Below are positions 34,224-44,576 of a stretch of DNA of 64,000 bases, in pieces (the stretch's first letter is position 1; each line of letters begins with the position of its first letter). The notes under the pieces are model-generated. The model made no database searches and was not told where the DNA came from. It was given only the letters and a program-made list of their open reading frames with translations. The DNA lies in contig JACTAT010000009.1 in NCBI GenBank assembly GCA_014526335.1, positions 2,180,446 to 2,244,445 on the forward strand, in the 5' to 3' direction. Position numbers and translations under genes: made by a program. The DNA is from Chrysaora quinquecirrha. Lineage: Eukaryota > Cnidaria > Scyphozoa > Semaeostomeae > Pelagiidae.

Positions 34224-34342
34224 TGTGAGGATGCTGCGAAGGAGAGTTTTGGAATGCGGACTCAAGCTGTTAAGAGCAACTATGTTGTAAAATTAGGAAG
34301 AGAAGAGTTTTTTGAAAAATGACGAAGTTTTGTTGTGTTTCA
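34224..34342 (+). repeat. 3' LTR, truncated
   Basis: 119 bp matching the start of the 5' LTR with few substitutions. Unrelated sequence follows after a TTTCA, apart from a CGTTG that may be residual homology. Confidence 0.8.
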
Positions 34343-34348
34343 TCGTTG

Positions 34349-34471
34349 CACGAGGAGCGGATTCCATTATTCAAGATGTCTGTCATCTTCCAGAAAATTG
34401 TCGTGTCGACCCAGACCTCTTTGAAAAGGTCTATTGTCTTGATGCTCAATTTTTGATCCTTCACTAATTTT
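34349..34471 (+). pseudogene. Possible C-terminal coding tail of the composite-element gene
   Basis: Immediately after the truncated LTR a plus frame reads ARGADSIIQDVCHLPENC, then RVDPDLFEKVYCLDAQFLIL and a stop. It looks protein-like and lies where the gene cut at 29048 would resume. No family is recognised. The antisense frame is also open, so the call is weak. Confidence 0.35.
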
Positions 34472-34489
34472 TCATGGTTGTAAAGCGTT

Positions 34490-34919
34490 TTTAATTCTGC
34501 TCTGCTTTGAATGACAAACTAAATGCTACATTTGTTATGCAGAATTCTCTTATTACATATATTTGTCACTATTTGTTACTATATATCCATTGTTCTATTC
34601 TGAATGAGAAACATACTTATTTTATATATTTGTCATTATTTGTTATTATATATCCATTGTTCTGTTTTGAATGACAAATTAAATGTTACATTTGTTATGT
34701 AGAATTCTCTTATTGCATATATTTGTCATTATTTGTTATTATATATCAATTGTTCTGTTCTGAAAGACAAACTATTTGTCATTATTTGTTATTATATATC
34801 CATTGTTCTGTTATGTTCTGTTCTGCGACATTAATTTTTTGGCTCGTGTTGCTTACCGTATCTGTTCTGCTCTGTTCTGTTCTGCGACATTAATTTTATG
34901 GCTCCTGTTGCTTACCGTA
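34490..34919. repeat. About 120-bp AT-rich tandem repeat
   Basis: Repeated phrases ATTTGTCATTATTTGTTATT, ATATATCCATTGTTCTGTTC and GTTATGCAGAATTCTCTTAT recur about three times, then TGCGACATTAATTTT..GGCTC twice. It is internal to the composite element. Confidence 0.75.
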
Positions 34920-35200
34920 TCTGGGTGGCTCGTGTTCGTTCGTGTTCACTCGTATTCATATTCTGATGACTCGTGTTCCGACTCTGATGACTCGTGTTCA
35001 CTCGTGTTCCAGCTCTGATGACTCGTGTTCACTCGTTTTCCAACTCTGATGACTCGTGTTCACTTTTGTTCCAACTCTGATGACTCGTGTTCACTCGTGT
35101 TCCAACTCTGATGACTCGTGTTCACTCGTGTTCACTCGTGTTCACACGTGTTCACTCGTGTTCACTCGTGTTCTGACTCGTGTGGTGTTTTAGACTAGAT
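34920..35200. repeat. Right terminal inverted repeat with ACTCGTGTTC minisatellite
   Basis: About a dozen tandem ACTCGTGTTC-type units with TCCAACTCTGATG variants, ending GTGTGGTGTTTTAGACTAGAT. It is the inverse of 25334-25515 and longer than it. Confidence 0.88.
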
Positions 35201-35210
35201 CATTGAAATC

Positions 35211-36159
35211 ACCCATAATTAAACATTTTCCTAATTTTTCATAATTAGCACTTTCTTCAGTCAACGTTTCAAAATTGAAACAAAGACCGTTTTTAAACCA
35301 TGTTGAATCAAAGGGCGGAATATACGCCACGCAAATAATAACATCATCAGCAAAATTAAAACATTCTTTATTCAATTTACACCACACTCGGTAAGAATTT
35401 GAGGACAAGATGTTAAAATGTTTTTCAATGGTTTTACGGACAAGAACGGATATGCCACCGGATGACCTACCCCTAGCACTATACACCTTTTCAACTAAGG
35501 ACCTCTTTTTCAAAAAAATTTAAAATTGTCTCACAGAAGCATTCGGCACCTTCGTTTTATTGTTTGGGCAAATTTTTACGCTTCTAGTCCTTATGATGTT
35601 CATTTTATAGCGATTAAAAGTTTGAAAAGTTATAAAGGATTTGACCGTCAAAAATGACTGAGGGTGTAACATTTCACCCCGAGCGATTTTTCACGGTCAA
35701 ATCTTTTATAAATTTTCAAAATCTTCGTCGCTATAAAATCAACATCGTAAGGACTAGAATCGTAAAATTTTGTGACAACACTAAAATGAAGGCGCTCAAT
35801 CTGAATCTGGGGTGAAAATTTTCGTATGAACAAATTTTCGTAAATTTTGAAGACGAGGCTCTTAATTGAAAAGGTGTACTGCGTGCACCTAAACAATGGA
35901 AAGCAGAGAAATCCTCATTCCAGTTATCAATATCACGATCATTTTTATCACGCCATGTTTCTGCTAGAAAAACCAAATCGTAATTCCTGAAAAGACTTTC
36001 AATAAAATTAAAATTACCTGAAGAAATCTTGTTAATTTTGTGATGTTTAAGCCCATTGATGTTCCAAAAACAAATCCCTAAAGTTCTTTTCCCTATGTCA
36101 TTATTCTCACTAACAGTATTAGCTTGAATATCACTACAATAAGAATCATAAATAAACAA
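35211..36159 (-). pseudogene. L1-like LINE ORF2 start: APE endonuclease
   Basis: The minus strand starts with LGICFWNINGLKHHK (endonuclease motif 1) and YDLVFLAETWRD (motif with catalytic Glu). A hairpin insertion covers 35485-35882. Then come GRSSGGISVLVRK, VIICVAYIPPFDS and KCLIMGDFN (catalytic GDFN) at the insertion site of the 9.87-kb element. The domain resumes at 25323. The absence of a preceding zinc finger and the presence of an ORF1 upstream indicate an L1/Tx1-like rather than CR1-like LINE. Reverse transcriptase is absent, so the copy was truncated or rearranged. Confidence 0.82.
35485..35882. repeat. Imperfect hairpin (fold-back MITE) in the LINE endonuclease
   Basis: The arms of about 180 bp pair from TACACCTTTTCAACTAAGGA (35490s) to the inverse near 35870. 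Intervening matches include TCTAGTCCTTA.GATGTT.ATTTTATAGCG and GATTTGACCGT. The symmetry centre is near 35680-35690. It interrupts the endonuclease between its ETW and SGG motifs. Confidence 0.7.
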
Positions 36160-36189
36160 ACGGTCAGGCTGGAGACTAACTTGCCAAAT

Positions 36190-37018
36190 GCCCTAGTAAT
36201 CATCATTATGATTATCAGATAATAATTTATAGTCTTCAAAAGAATTAATGATGAAACTATCATTAGACCCTTCAAATTTACCTCTGATCTTCCCATCAAT
36301 AGTCCATACAACTGAGATGCCAAGTTGAGCCTTACGATCGATTATATCATTCAACATTTGTTGAACGCCATGTGCCAGATCTTCCCGGATGGTAATATTA
36401 GCAGCCTTTTCTTCTCTTTCATTACCTTCTCCTTTGTTTTGTGAGACAAACATTTAACTAATACACCTCTTGGTTTCTTATCTCTGTTTCTCTTCCCAAC
36501 TCTGTGAACGATATCTATCTCGCTCTTCTTCACCACGACACCAATTTCTTCTTCCAATACACCAATTATCTTCTCCTTTATCTCTTCATCTCTCTCTTCC
36601 TCCACCCCGAAGACACGAAACGACGATTTGCGGCTATATTGCTCTTGCCTGACTCCAATTCAAGCTTGCTGATTCTAAAGCCTTTAGCAGCAGCTTCTTA
36701 CTAGATTACGGAAATTCACTCCTCACTTTCAGCTTGATCTTTAATCACTTCATCGATTCTGCCAGTATTCTCGTTCTGGCCTTTAGATAAGATTTCAACC
36801 CTATCGTTCAAATTTACAAAATCATTTTCCATCTGATCCATCCTTTTCATGATCGAATTCTGATTTTCTAGAATTTTCCGTTGTCCTTGCTCCAAAGTTG
36901 AAAAAAGCTTGAATAAGTCGTCAAAATTTTTGGGACTCGCTGCACTCATATCTATGGAAACAGGCATTGCTCTTGTTTTCGTATGGGCTGGTGAACCAAT
37001 AAATAATTTTGTTGCCAT
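36190..37018 (-). pseudogene. L1-like LINE ORF1 (coiled coil plus RRM-like domain)
   Basis: From ATG 37018 a 100-codon frame shows heptad-like NQNSIMKRMDQMENDFVNLN DRVEIL, a coiled coil. After frame changes near 36716-36620 comes an RRM-like part: GVEEERDEEIKEKIIGVLEE, then IDIVHRVGKRNRDKKPRGVL and KEKVMKEKKRLL. A C-terminal part, NITIREDLAHGVQQML, follows. This order is that of L1/Tx1 ORF1 RNA-binding proteins. It lies directly upstream of the endonuclease on the same strand. Three frames are needed to read it. Confidence 0.72.
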
Positions 37019-37029
37019 ATTTTATTCGT

Positions 37030-37210
37030 TTAGAAGAAAAAAAAATTATTTTTTCAGAGCGAAAAAAACATGTCCGTTCAGGAGGGGGGCTTTGGGGGGT
37101 ATCAAAACCCGAAAACCCGAAGGAAAATTAGGAAAAACCCGAAAGCCCGAACAAAATTTTGGCAAAACCCGGAAACCCGCAGACGCAAAATAAAAAATCC
37201 CAAAACTGCA
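37030..37210. repeat. CCCGAAAACCCGAA simple repeat
   Basis: Degenerate AAACCCGAAAGCCCGAA-type repeats. A related stretch occurs at 39385-39470. Confidence 0.6.
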
Positions 37211-39487
37211 TTAGGGTACTACAATAAGTCATTGTCAAACGGTTGGTATCATGTTTTTTACTTATTTTGCTTCACTAGCTTCATTTCTTTATCAACAGCA
37301 AATGCAAATGCCTAATGCAAACCGTAGCACAAGATTTTTGAGACTCGCACCAAAAGAGACAAATAACGACTACAATCTGTACATTGAACCAAGGAAAACG
37401 TCATTCGCCTTTTCGATTTCATCCTAGTTCACTATCGCTATCTCTCTCTCATATTCAACTTAAACATCGTCGCCATTGTTTGCATCAAACTATCAATTTC
37501 ATTCGCCGTTTCATTAGTCCATCATCTATCATTCCCTCTGTGCCACCTTTAGATCCACTTTCATTATCATCTCCTTCGAAATTCAAATTCGACAAATCCA
37601 TGAAATCGTAAAGAAATCCAAGGCACCGTCGAAAGAAAGAAGGATTCTTTATGCTGCTAGTCTTAGCATCGCATGCATAAACAACCCTGTCAAATTTCGT
37701 GCCTATCCTGGCGTTGTTTAAAACGACATAATTCAGCTGGACCATCATTATTTTCCTCCCCCGTACCTGCGAATTTTTTCAGCTCTCCAGATTGTTTACC
37801 ACACCGAAAACCTCTCCTGATTCGTAAAGAGCACTTCGGGTCCAAAACTTGTGAGGATATACATGGCTCATTATTTGCCATAGCCTATGAACAATCTACA
37901 TATGTTCTTGTTTTATGGAGACCTAAGTTATTTATGCCTTTCTTGCCAGACACAAATAAACTGCTGCCATTTATACGAAGGCTGAGTCCGTGTTTCTTAC
38001 CTACTACTGAGTAAACTTCTCCCAATCTTCGTTGTAAGCTGTGACAGTATCCGCTCGACGACACTTGACACCATATACATCTTTCTCCAAAACCAACCCA
38101 GATTATTCACCATCCAATTTATTTGGGGTTTATTACACGGTGTTGTCTATAAAACTCACTGCTTCAAAGGATGATTGTTGCTCTTTATCTTTGTCCCAAA
38201 AGATTATAGCAGGCGTCCCTGTCAGAATTTCGGGCTACATAAATGCTCATCATTTTTTGAATGTGAGTATGAATTCGTAGTTTTATAGCCACTGTGCCCG
38301 TCAAATCAATTCTAAGGTTTGTTACAATGTAACTAGAACCGCTTTTCTTCCTTTAAATTTCAGAGATAGAATTTTCAATAAACTCTATTGCCTTGATAGC
38401 AGGGATGGCGCCAGGTGGGGCTAGGGGGGCTACAGTCCCCTTGTCGGGGAACTCTAGCCCCCTCATCGTGGATGGGTGACTTCTTTTTGTCACTTTGACT
38501 CCTTTTCCGGTTGTTAATTAAGTTAGGATGGAATCTGAGGGGAGATTCGGCACTAGGAATCTAACTATTATGCAAGGAATATCTAACATCGCTCAGCCCA
38601 ACATAACATCGATCTCCTAACTTTCTTGACGAGAAATATTAATAGCCTTACATTTTTCATGTTGAAAAAGGCGCCCTCTACCGTGAAGTTGCAATATTAA
38701 CGTGTTTGTTAAAATGAATGAAGGAAAATGAAGCCCAGTCATCTAAAAGGTGCATTTTTGAGGTAGAGCGTCTAACTGCCTGTCTCTTAAGCTGAATGCG
38801 AGAGAAATTTCAATTCGATGCGTCTAATAAAGAATCACTTGCGTACAGTAATGATATAGGATCACGTTGAGAGTTTTAGACGTTAGGGATCCACAGAGAA
38901 AGGCAGGGGCGGATTTAGAGGAGGCTACGGCCCTTCTATATTTTTGACAACCAACCAAAAAATTGGCAATTATCAATTTATGGAAACCCCAAAATTGATT
39001 TCAATATGACACTGCGACAGTTAGTTGCACTACGATGTCTAGCGTTTCGTGTGCGAAATGAGTGATTATATTAGGAAATTGTGCCCCAAGATGCTTGGAA
39101 ATCGCATCTAAGGGCATCCAGAATTCAAATTTTTCTTGGGGAGTACCCCCAGACCCCCCTCTGTAGCTGCGCGCCGTCGGTGTTTGCTGAATCGGCCTTC
39201 AGCAAACTTATCGGCCAACTTGCCCCTGAAATCGGAAGCAGAATTAGTCTGGAAATGGTTGTCAATAGATTCAAAGCTGTGCACCGTTGTGAACCAATAA
39301 AGATCAATATGACTTGAAGATAAGGAATCTGGTCAAGCATAGATAAGAGTATTTTTTACGTTATACAGTAAGCCCCCTCGTCGGGGAGACTAGCCCGAAA
39401 ACCCGCACATTTTTACAACAATACCCGAAAACCCGAGTTCAAAAATGGTAAAACCCCTCGCCCGTCAAATAAAGAGCCCGCTCATGT
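37211..39487. other. Non-coding stretch with repeat remnants and unassigned ORFs
   Basis: The ORFs at 37485-38280 on both strands include protein-like frames. Examples are EDIHGSLFAIAYEQSTYVLV on plus near 37850-37910 and CLGFLYDFMDLSNLNFEGDD on minus near 37560-37620. None has a recognised domain or convincing splice frame. CAGGGATGGCG near 38402, CAGGGGCGG near 38905 and TTCTTGGGGAGTACCCCCAG near 39131 look like ends of decayed hAT-type elements, but I could not pair them. Confidence 0.35.
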
Positions 39488-39492
39488 ATTTT

Positions 39493-39538
39493 AGTCTAGT
39501 CATTATAGGTAGTTCACCTCGGACAAATTGCAACAGAA
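39493..39538. repeat. Left two-block terminal inverted repeat
   Basis: Outer block 39493-39502 and inner block 39516-39538 are separated by 13 bp. At the right end the same two blocks are separated by 22 bp. Confidence 0.9.
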
Positions 39539-39668
39539 GCGTTTTTTTGGTCAAAGTACTAAGGAAGGTCCCAGAAACATCATATAAAAAGTCCCCCACG
39601 ATGCGCGTCTTTAAACTTTGAAAATTGGCGTAAACAAAAACAGTATTCTGGTGACAAAAACTGAGCCT

Positions 39669-39677
39669 CTGCGGAGG
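39669..39677 (+). promoter_or_regulatory. Subterminal CTGCGGAGG motif (left)
   Basis: CTGCGGAGG followed by .GCAAA. The inverse with the same flank occurs at 44447-44455, and a third copy at 44284-44292. This placement suggests binding sites for the element's protein. Confidence 0.5.
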
Positions 39678-39776
39678 AGCAAATTAACTCAAGAAACCTC
39701 GTTTTCTAAATTGTCGCCTAGCAACTACATTGTCCTGATGGCCTTGGCTCATTTTGCCTAGGCCAAAGACCTTAAC

Positions 39777-40680
39777 ATGGAAAAATGTGTAATTTGCAAA
39801 GATTTGATAACTGATGAAACTGCTGCAGTTACACTAAGAGAAAAGGGCTGTATAGGTATTTTAAAAGCAAGTAAGGAAAGAGGTGAATGTTTTGATGTAC
39901 AACCTGGCCAACATGCTCACGTTGAATGTCGTCGCATTTATTGTCACCCAAAAGAAATTCAGAAAGCCGCCAAAAGAAATGACTTTTTAAACGGCGCTGA
40001 TGATTGTAAGCCAAAGCTAAGATCTTCGGAGTCAAAGTTTAACTTTAGAGAGCATTGTTTATTTTGTGGGGAAACCTGCCAGCCTTGGTCAAAAATGCAA
40101 CAAGAGAGGTTTTGATACCTATCCTGTGAGGACTAAGGATTTTGACGCCAGTATTAAATTTGTGTGTAAAAAAAAGAGATGATCAGTGGTCGGAGGAGGT
40201 CATGGCAAGAATCATGTCTGCACCTGCTGATCTACATGCTTCTGATGCAATCTACCATCAAGTGTGCAGTGTTAACTTCAGGACTGGAAGAAACAGTCCA
40301 AACATTGACCAAACTGAAGGGAAAAAGGTTGGAAGGCCTGAATCTGATGTACAAAGTGAGGCATTTTGAAAGTAGTAGAGCATTTAACAAATAACGATGA
40401 TGAACAAATCACAGTTTATGATTTGATCGATAAGATGGAGAATTTTCTTGAAGGTTCAGGACATAGTGCATACACATATAAGTGGATGAAAAGCAAGCTA
40501 GAGAAACATTTTGGCGACAAAATAACAATTACGGAGATTAATGGTAAAACAAATGTTGTCACTTTTAAAAGAACTGCCGCAATAATATTACACGAATACC
40601 ACATGCAGTCTACGCAAGATCCGGAAACAGAGAAAATATTATTATTTCTACAGCTGCAGAGCTTATTAAGAGCGACATAA
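39777..40680 (+). pseudogene. N-terminal zinc-binding part of the transposon protein
   Basis: It starts at ATG 39777, 239 bp inside the inner TIR block. The first 113 codons hold MEKCVICKDLITDE, later HVECRRIYCHP and HCLFCGETCQP. This is a Cys/His pattern of the kind that binds one or two zinc ions and could contact DNA. After a one-base shift near 40110, GFDTYPVRTKDF continues. After an A8 run (40168-40175), RDDQWSEEVMARI and HQVCSVNFRTGR follow. After T4 (40364-40367), a helical part follows with LIDKMENFLEGSGHSAYTYK. Each break costs or adds one base and the reading resumes, so this was one chain. It joins the next part near 40640. Confidence 0.65.
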
Positions 40681-41963
40681 AATCAATATTACCAGACAAT
40701 CAATATTATCCTGTTGACGATTTATGTTCATTAACTGCTATGTTGGATTACCTGCCAGACAGTTTAAAATCATTCTTAGGAATTTTGCTATGTGCAAAGA
40801 ATGCCCAAGTAAAATCAGCATCATTGGGACAAGCCCTTATGCAAGCTGTAAGACCACGTATTCTGACAGCTCCACTGCAAATTGGCTTAGGAGTGCAGCT
40901 TCATCACCATTTTGGTTCGAGATTTTTGATAGATACCTTACATAGTCTAGGCTTTTCAAGTTCTTATGCTGAGGTGCAAAGATTTGAGCGGAGTGCAGCA
41001 GTTTCAAATGGAGTAGACCTACCACTAGGGGTGGAAGGAGGCATGATACAACTTGTTGCAGACAATGTTGACCATAACTTAGTAACACTTGACGGTAAAA
41101 ATACTTTTCATGGAATGGGAATAATTGCCACCATAACACCAGAAGTAATATGTAAGAAGTATGTTCCCAAAAAGAATGTTACTGCTGCAGAAATTGCTGC
41201 TGTTGGTAAGATAGATATAAATTTTTACAAGAATAATGGGAAGAAGAATAGTTTAAAGTATGAACTGATAAAAGATTTTATTGTCGAAGATGCCACATCA
41301 CACATCGATCTCTTGTGGAAAATTACGTGGCCTTTGAAGTCCCCTCGACCTTTATGGTCGGGAATGATGCAGATGCTTCATGTTGGAAATCATCCCGGAA
41401 AATCTTCAGTAATTTTTCTTCCAATGATAGATATGGACTTCTCAGACCTTTCATGTGTCTATTCCACATTGAAGTTTGCTTGTAAACTTGGAAATGAACA
41501 TGGCTTTGTGCCCGTAATTACATTTGACCAGCCATTATGGTGGAAAGCTACATTAATTAAATTGGAAAAAATTGATGATGGCGACTTAAAAGAAGTCATT
41601 TTGAGATTGGGTGGGCTGCACGTTATTATGAGCTTTCTGGGAAGCATCGGGCATATCATGTCCGATTCAGGATTGTACGAAGTACTAGAGCAAGTTTATG
41701 CTAGTAACGTTGTAGTTCACATGCTCTCAGGAAAAGCAATTGCAAGAGCGATACGTGGACATTTCCTTGTTGAAACGGCCCTGTTTGGGTTAATATGTGA
41801 TGAAGTATTTCATGTGCCTTTGCCTGTACCTGGAGACACTGATGTTGAAAGTGGGTGCACTAAAGGAGAAGAGTACAATGATCGCGAAATGATAGCCGGA
41901 GATAATCACCAGCTAAGCGAGATCGTTAGTTCAGAAAATGAAGGCAGTGCAGTTGAAAAATAG
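40640..41963 (+). pseudogene. Central conserved domain of the transposon protein (possible RNase H-like core)
   Basis: The open frame runs from before 40740 to a TAG at 41961-41963, just after an A5 run (41956-41960) where the frame slips. Counting from the ATG at 40740, strongly patterned motifs are LVADNVDHNLVTLDG (residues 105-119), FHGMGIIATITPE, VPVITFDQPLWWKA (257-270), LRLGGLHVIMSFLGSIGHIM (289-308) and GHFLVETALFG (340-350). Asp108, Asp263 and Glu345 could be a DDE-like set, but this is a guess from spacing and hydrophobic context. Most of the domain is predicted globular. It is fused, after the slip, to the PIN-like part. Confidence 0.6.
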
Positions 41964-41971
41964 ACAGCGAT

Positions 41972-44250
41972 TTGTTGAAAGCAGGAGACATATTTGATAA
42001 GCTGTTCACATCTGATATTGGAATCCAAGATATTTCCATATGTGAGGACTTAGAGAAAGTGTCGAATAAATTGGAGATTTTCAAAGAAAGGCAGGAAGGC
42101 AGAACTGCGAAGCTTTGGTTCATATACTTGCAAATGCTGGACATCCTACGTCGATTCATCAAAGCAGAAAGGACTGGAAATTGGCAGCTCCACCTCAGTT
42201 CAGTTTCAGAAATGTTGCCTTTTTTTGCTGCTTCAGGTCATAACCATTACACTAAGTCTGTGATGATATATTTGAAGATGATGCAATCACTTTCCAAGGA
42301 TTCGCCTGGTGTTCATCAGCAGTTTTGCAGAGGTCTTCACGTTGTTAGAAGAAGTGAGCGATATTGGGCTGGCCTCTCAACAGATCTAATAATTGAGCAA
42401 GTTCTCATGCGCAGTGTTAAAACAACAGGTGGTCTGACTCGCGGTAGAGGTATGACAGAGAATCAGCGTCTTGTGTGGCTCCTGTCTATGCCTGCATGCG
42501 CAGAAGTCAATAACTCCATGCAAGAACTGACTGAAACACGCTATGCAACAAGTATGCAACACAAAGATCTATCAAAAACAAGGCTCACTAGAGATGAAAC
42601 GGATTCAAGAAATATTCTAAACTTCTTGGTGGACAGAAATCCATTTTCAAATGACACTAGTCTTCATAATATCGCGACCGGGATTATAGCCGATGGAAAA
42701 GTGAATGTTGATGAAGCAGAGTCGGTAGGCAACGCCATTCTAAAATCTATGTCAGGAAAGCAAATTGACGAATACGTTCACAAGAGGAAAGAACAGGTTG
42801 TTACAATGGGTAAAAATACGCTTAAATGCGACAAAGAAGCGGTCCAAATTGACCCTCAATTGCTATTTCAAAGATTGGTGACAGTTGCAAGAAGTGAAGT
42901 GGATGACCTAGAGCCCCTCATGAACTATGAGCTTTGCAGTTATCCACAAGCACTTTTTGAGGCACCAAATGTTCTTCGAAAAGCTAATAAGCCAGCTTTG
43001 ACAGAAGTAATAATGAAAATGGTAACAGAAGAGGGTAGTTGTTGCCCTGATAGACCAAAGTATGTTTTAGATGGAGGTGCATTAGTGCAAAGGGTTCCGT
43101 GGCAGAGAGGTGCTTCTTTTGGAGATATTTGCAAGAATTATGTCCACTTTGTTGTCCAAAGGTATGCTAATGCAACTGTTGTTTTTGATGGCTATGCAAA
43201 TGGACCATCTACGAAAGATGTGACACACAATAGAAGAACACAAGGAAAAATCGGCCCATTTGTGAATTTTACAGCAAAGATGCCTCTTCGCAGTAAGAAA
43301 GAGGAATTCCTCAACAACAAATGCAACAAGCAAAACTTCATCAACATGCTAAGTGATGTTCTTAAAGAAAATGGCGTAATGACCATCCATGCTGACGGAG
43401 ATGCTGACCTACGCATTGTTATGACTGCAGTAAATGCAGCTGAATGCCAAGAAACTGTCGTCATTGGTGAAGACACAGATTTATTAATGCTGTTACTTCA
43501 TCACGCAAATACTGAAACCTATCCTGTGTTCCTTAAATCTGAGCCAAAGCAAAATTCTACAAGTAAATCTAACGTATTCGACATTCATAAAATCAAAACG
43601 GTACTTGGAGACAGAATGTGTAGATTAATTTTGCCGATACATGCTTCCCTCGGTTGTGATACGACGTCGAGGATATTTGGAATTGGCAAAGGAGTCGCTT
43701 TCAAAAAGGCTCTTAAAGATACAGGATTTGGCGAAGCTCTATCTGTTTTCAATGATGAAAGAGCGAGTTCAGACGACATAATTTTAGCTGGAGAGACTTT
43801 GGTAGTGCAATTGTTTGGAGGAAAACCGCAAACTGACCTCAATGGTCTTCGCTACAAAATTTTTTGCCAGAAAGTAGCAAGGTGTAATGCATTTGTGGAA
43901 TCAAAGAGCCTCCCGCCTACAAAAGGTGCAATGACGTATCACAGCTTTAGAGTATACTATCAAGTTCAGGAATGGAAAGGAAACGAAGATCTTAATCCTA
44001 CAGACTGGGGTTGGAAGAAAGATGGAGACTGTCTCTTGCCAAACACAACAGATTTGCCGCATGCACCAAAAGATTTATTGAAGTAATACGTTGCAATTGC
44101 CGAAAAGATTGCAACACTCTAAGATGCACATGCAAGAAAAATGGGCTGGAATGCTCAACTGCATGTGGACACTGCCATGGAACAAACTGCATGAACTCTG
44201 TTAATACACTGATACACGATGAGGCATTTGAAGACGAAGAGCCAGAATAG
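41972..44250 (+). pseudogene. C-terminal part: helical region, PIN/FEN-like nuclease, CXC domain
   Basis: The 704-codon frame (TTG at its open edge) begins with a helical region including LWFIYLQMLDILRRFIKAER. From about residue 385 a PIN/FEN-like fold is visible: ATVVFDGYANGP (Asp406), IHADGDADLRIV (472-483), TVVIGEDTDLLMLLLHH (495-511) and HASLGCDTTSRIFGIGKG (557-574). The last resembles the helix-hairpin after the acidic cluster in XPG/FEN nucleases. After a one-base slip near 44085, IRCNCRKDCNTLRCTCKKNG and ECSTACGHCHGTNC form a tesmin/TSO1-like CXC zinc domain. A short acidic tail ends at 44248-44250. All four acidic clusters are intact. Confidence 0.75.
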
Positions 44251-44283
44251 GGAGCATTTCAAAACCAAATCGAATGAACGGCG

Positions 44284-44455
44284 CCTCCGCAGGGTCTGAT
44301 TTAGATATTGACAAGGCTTTTCGTATTAATTTTGTTGAAATAACTGTTTTATTGACTTTTGTTGACTTTTCATGACAATTCTTCACCAGGATATGTTATT
44401 TGGTTGATAATTAATGATAATTTAGCAAGATTTTTGTTGGTTTGCGCCTCCGCAG
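44284..44455 (-). promoter_or_regulatory. Subterminal CCTCCGCAG motifs (right)
   Basis: Copies at 44284-44292 and 44447-44455, each preceded by GCG, are inverse to the left motif at 39669-39677. Confidence 0.5.
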
Positions 44456-44576
44456 GGGAATTACAATCGTCCCGTAAACAAATGACGCATTTTCTCGTTT
44501 TCTTTAAGGGAGATTTTGGGGGACTTTTGATATGTTGTTCAGCATGCTTTTCTGACTTGAAAAACACTTGAATTGT

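Larger units (their letters stand above)
29049..34342 (+). mobile_element. Ty3/gypsy LTR retrotransposon, degraded
   Basis: The order LTR, primer-binding site, gag, protease, reverse transcriptase, RNase H, integrase, polypurine tract, LTR is typical of Ty3/gypsy. The two LTR copies match over 119 bp (29049-29167 and 34224-34342) with few differences. The right copy stops matching there, so the 3' LTR and its target duplication are probably lost. gag-pol has frameshifts near 30126, 31075, 31300 and 33240 and stops at 32868-32870 and near 33279. It is inserted in exon 2 of the composite-element gene. Confidence 0.93.
25334..35200. mobile_element. 9.87-kb composite TIR element with 10-bp TSD (Mutator-like?)
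   Basis: The inverted ends share GTCTAAAACACCACAC and AGTCAGAACAC, then run into minisatellite based on GAACACGAGTGAACACGAGT. Target duplication is 10 bp. Mutator-like elements make 9-11-bp duplications and often have long, repeat-bearing TIRs, so a MULE assignment is the best inference. No MULE transposase domain was recognised. The interior holds a broken two-exon gene (26603-29048), a piggyBac-like MITE, a fold-back element and a Ty3/gypsy retrotransposon, all nested. Without the nested insertions the element would be about 2.8 kb. Confidence 0.75.
25324..35210. repeat. 10-bp target-site duplication CATTGAAATC
   Basis: The copies lie at 25324-25333 and 35201-35210. They flank the composite element exactly. 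Removing one copy plus the element restores the GDFNAHT reading of the LINE endonuclease on the minus strand. Confidence 0.9.

Noticed and set aside
38402..39160. A full hAT element between CAGGGATGGCG and CAGGGGCGG
   Set aside because: Both are left-type ends in the same orientation and no pairing right ends or target duplications were found.
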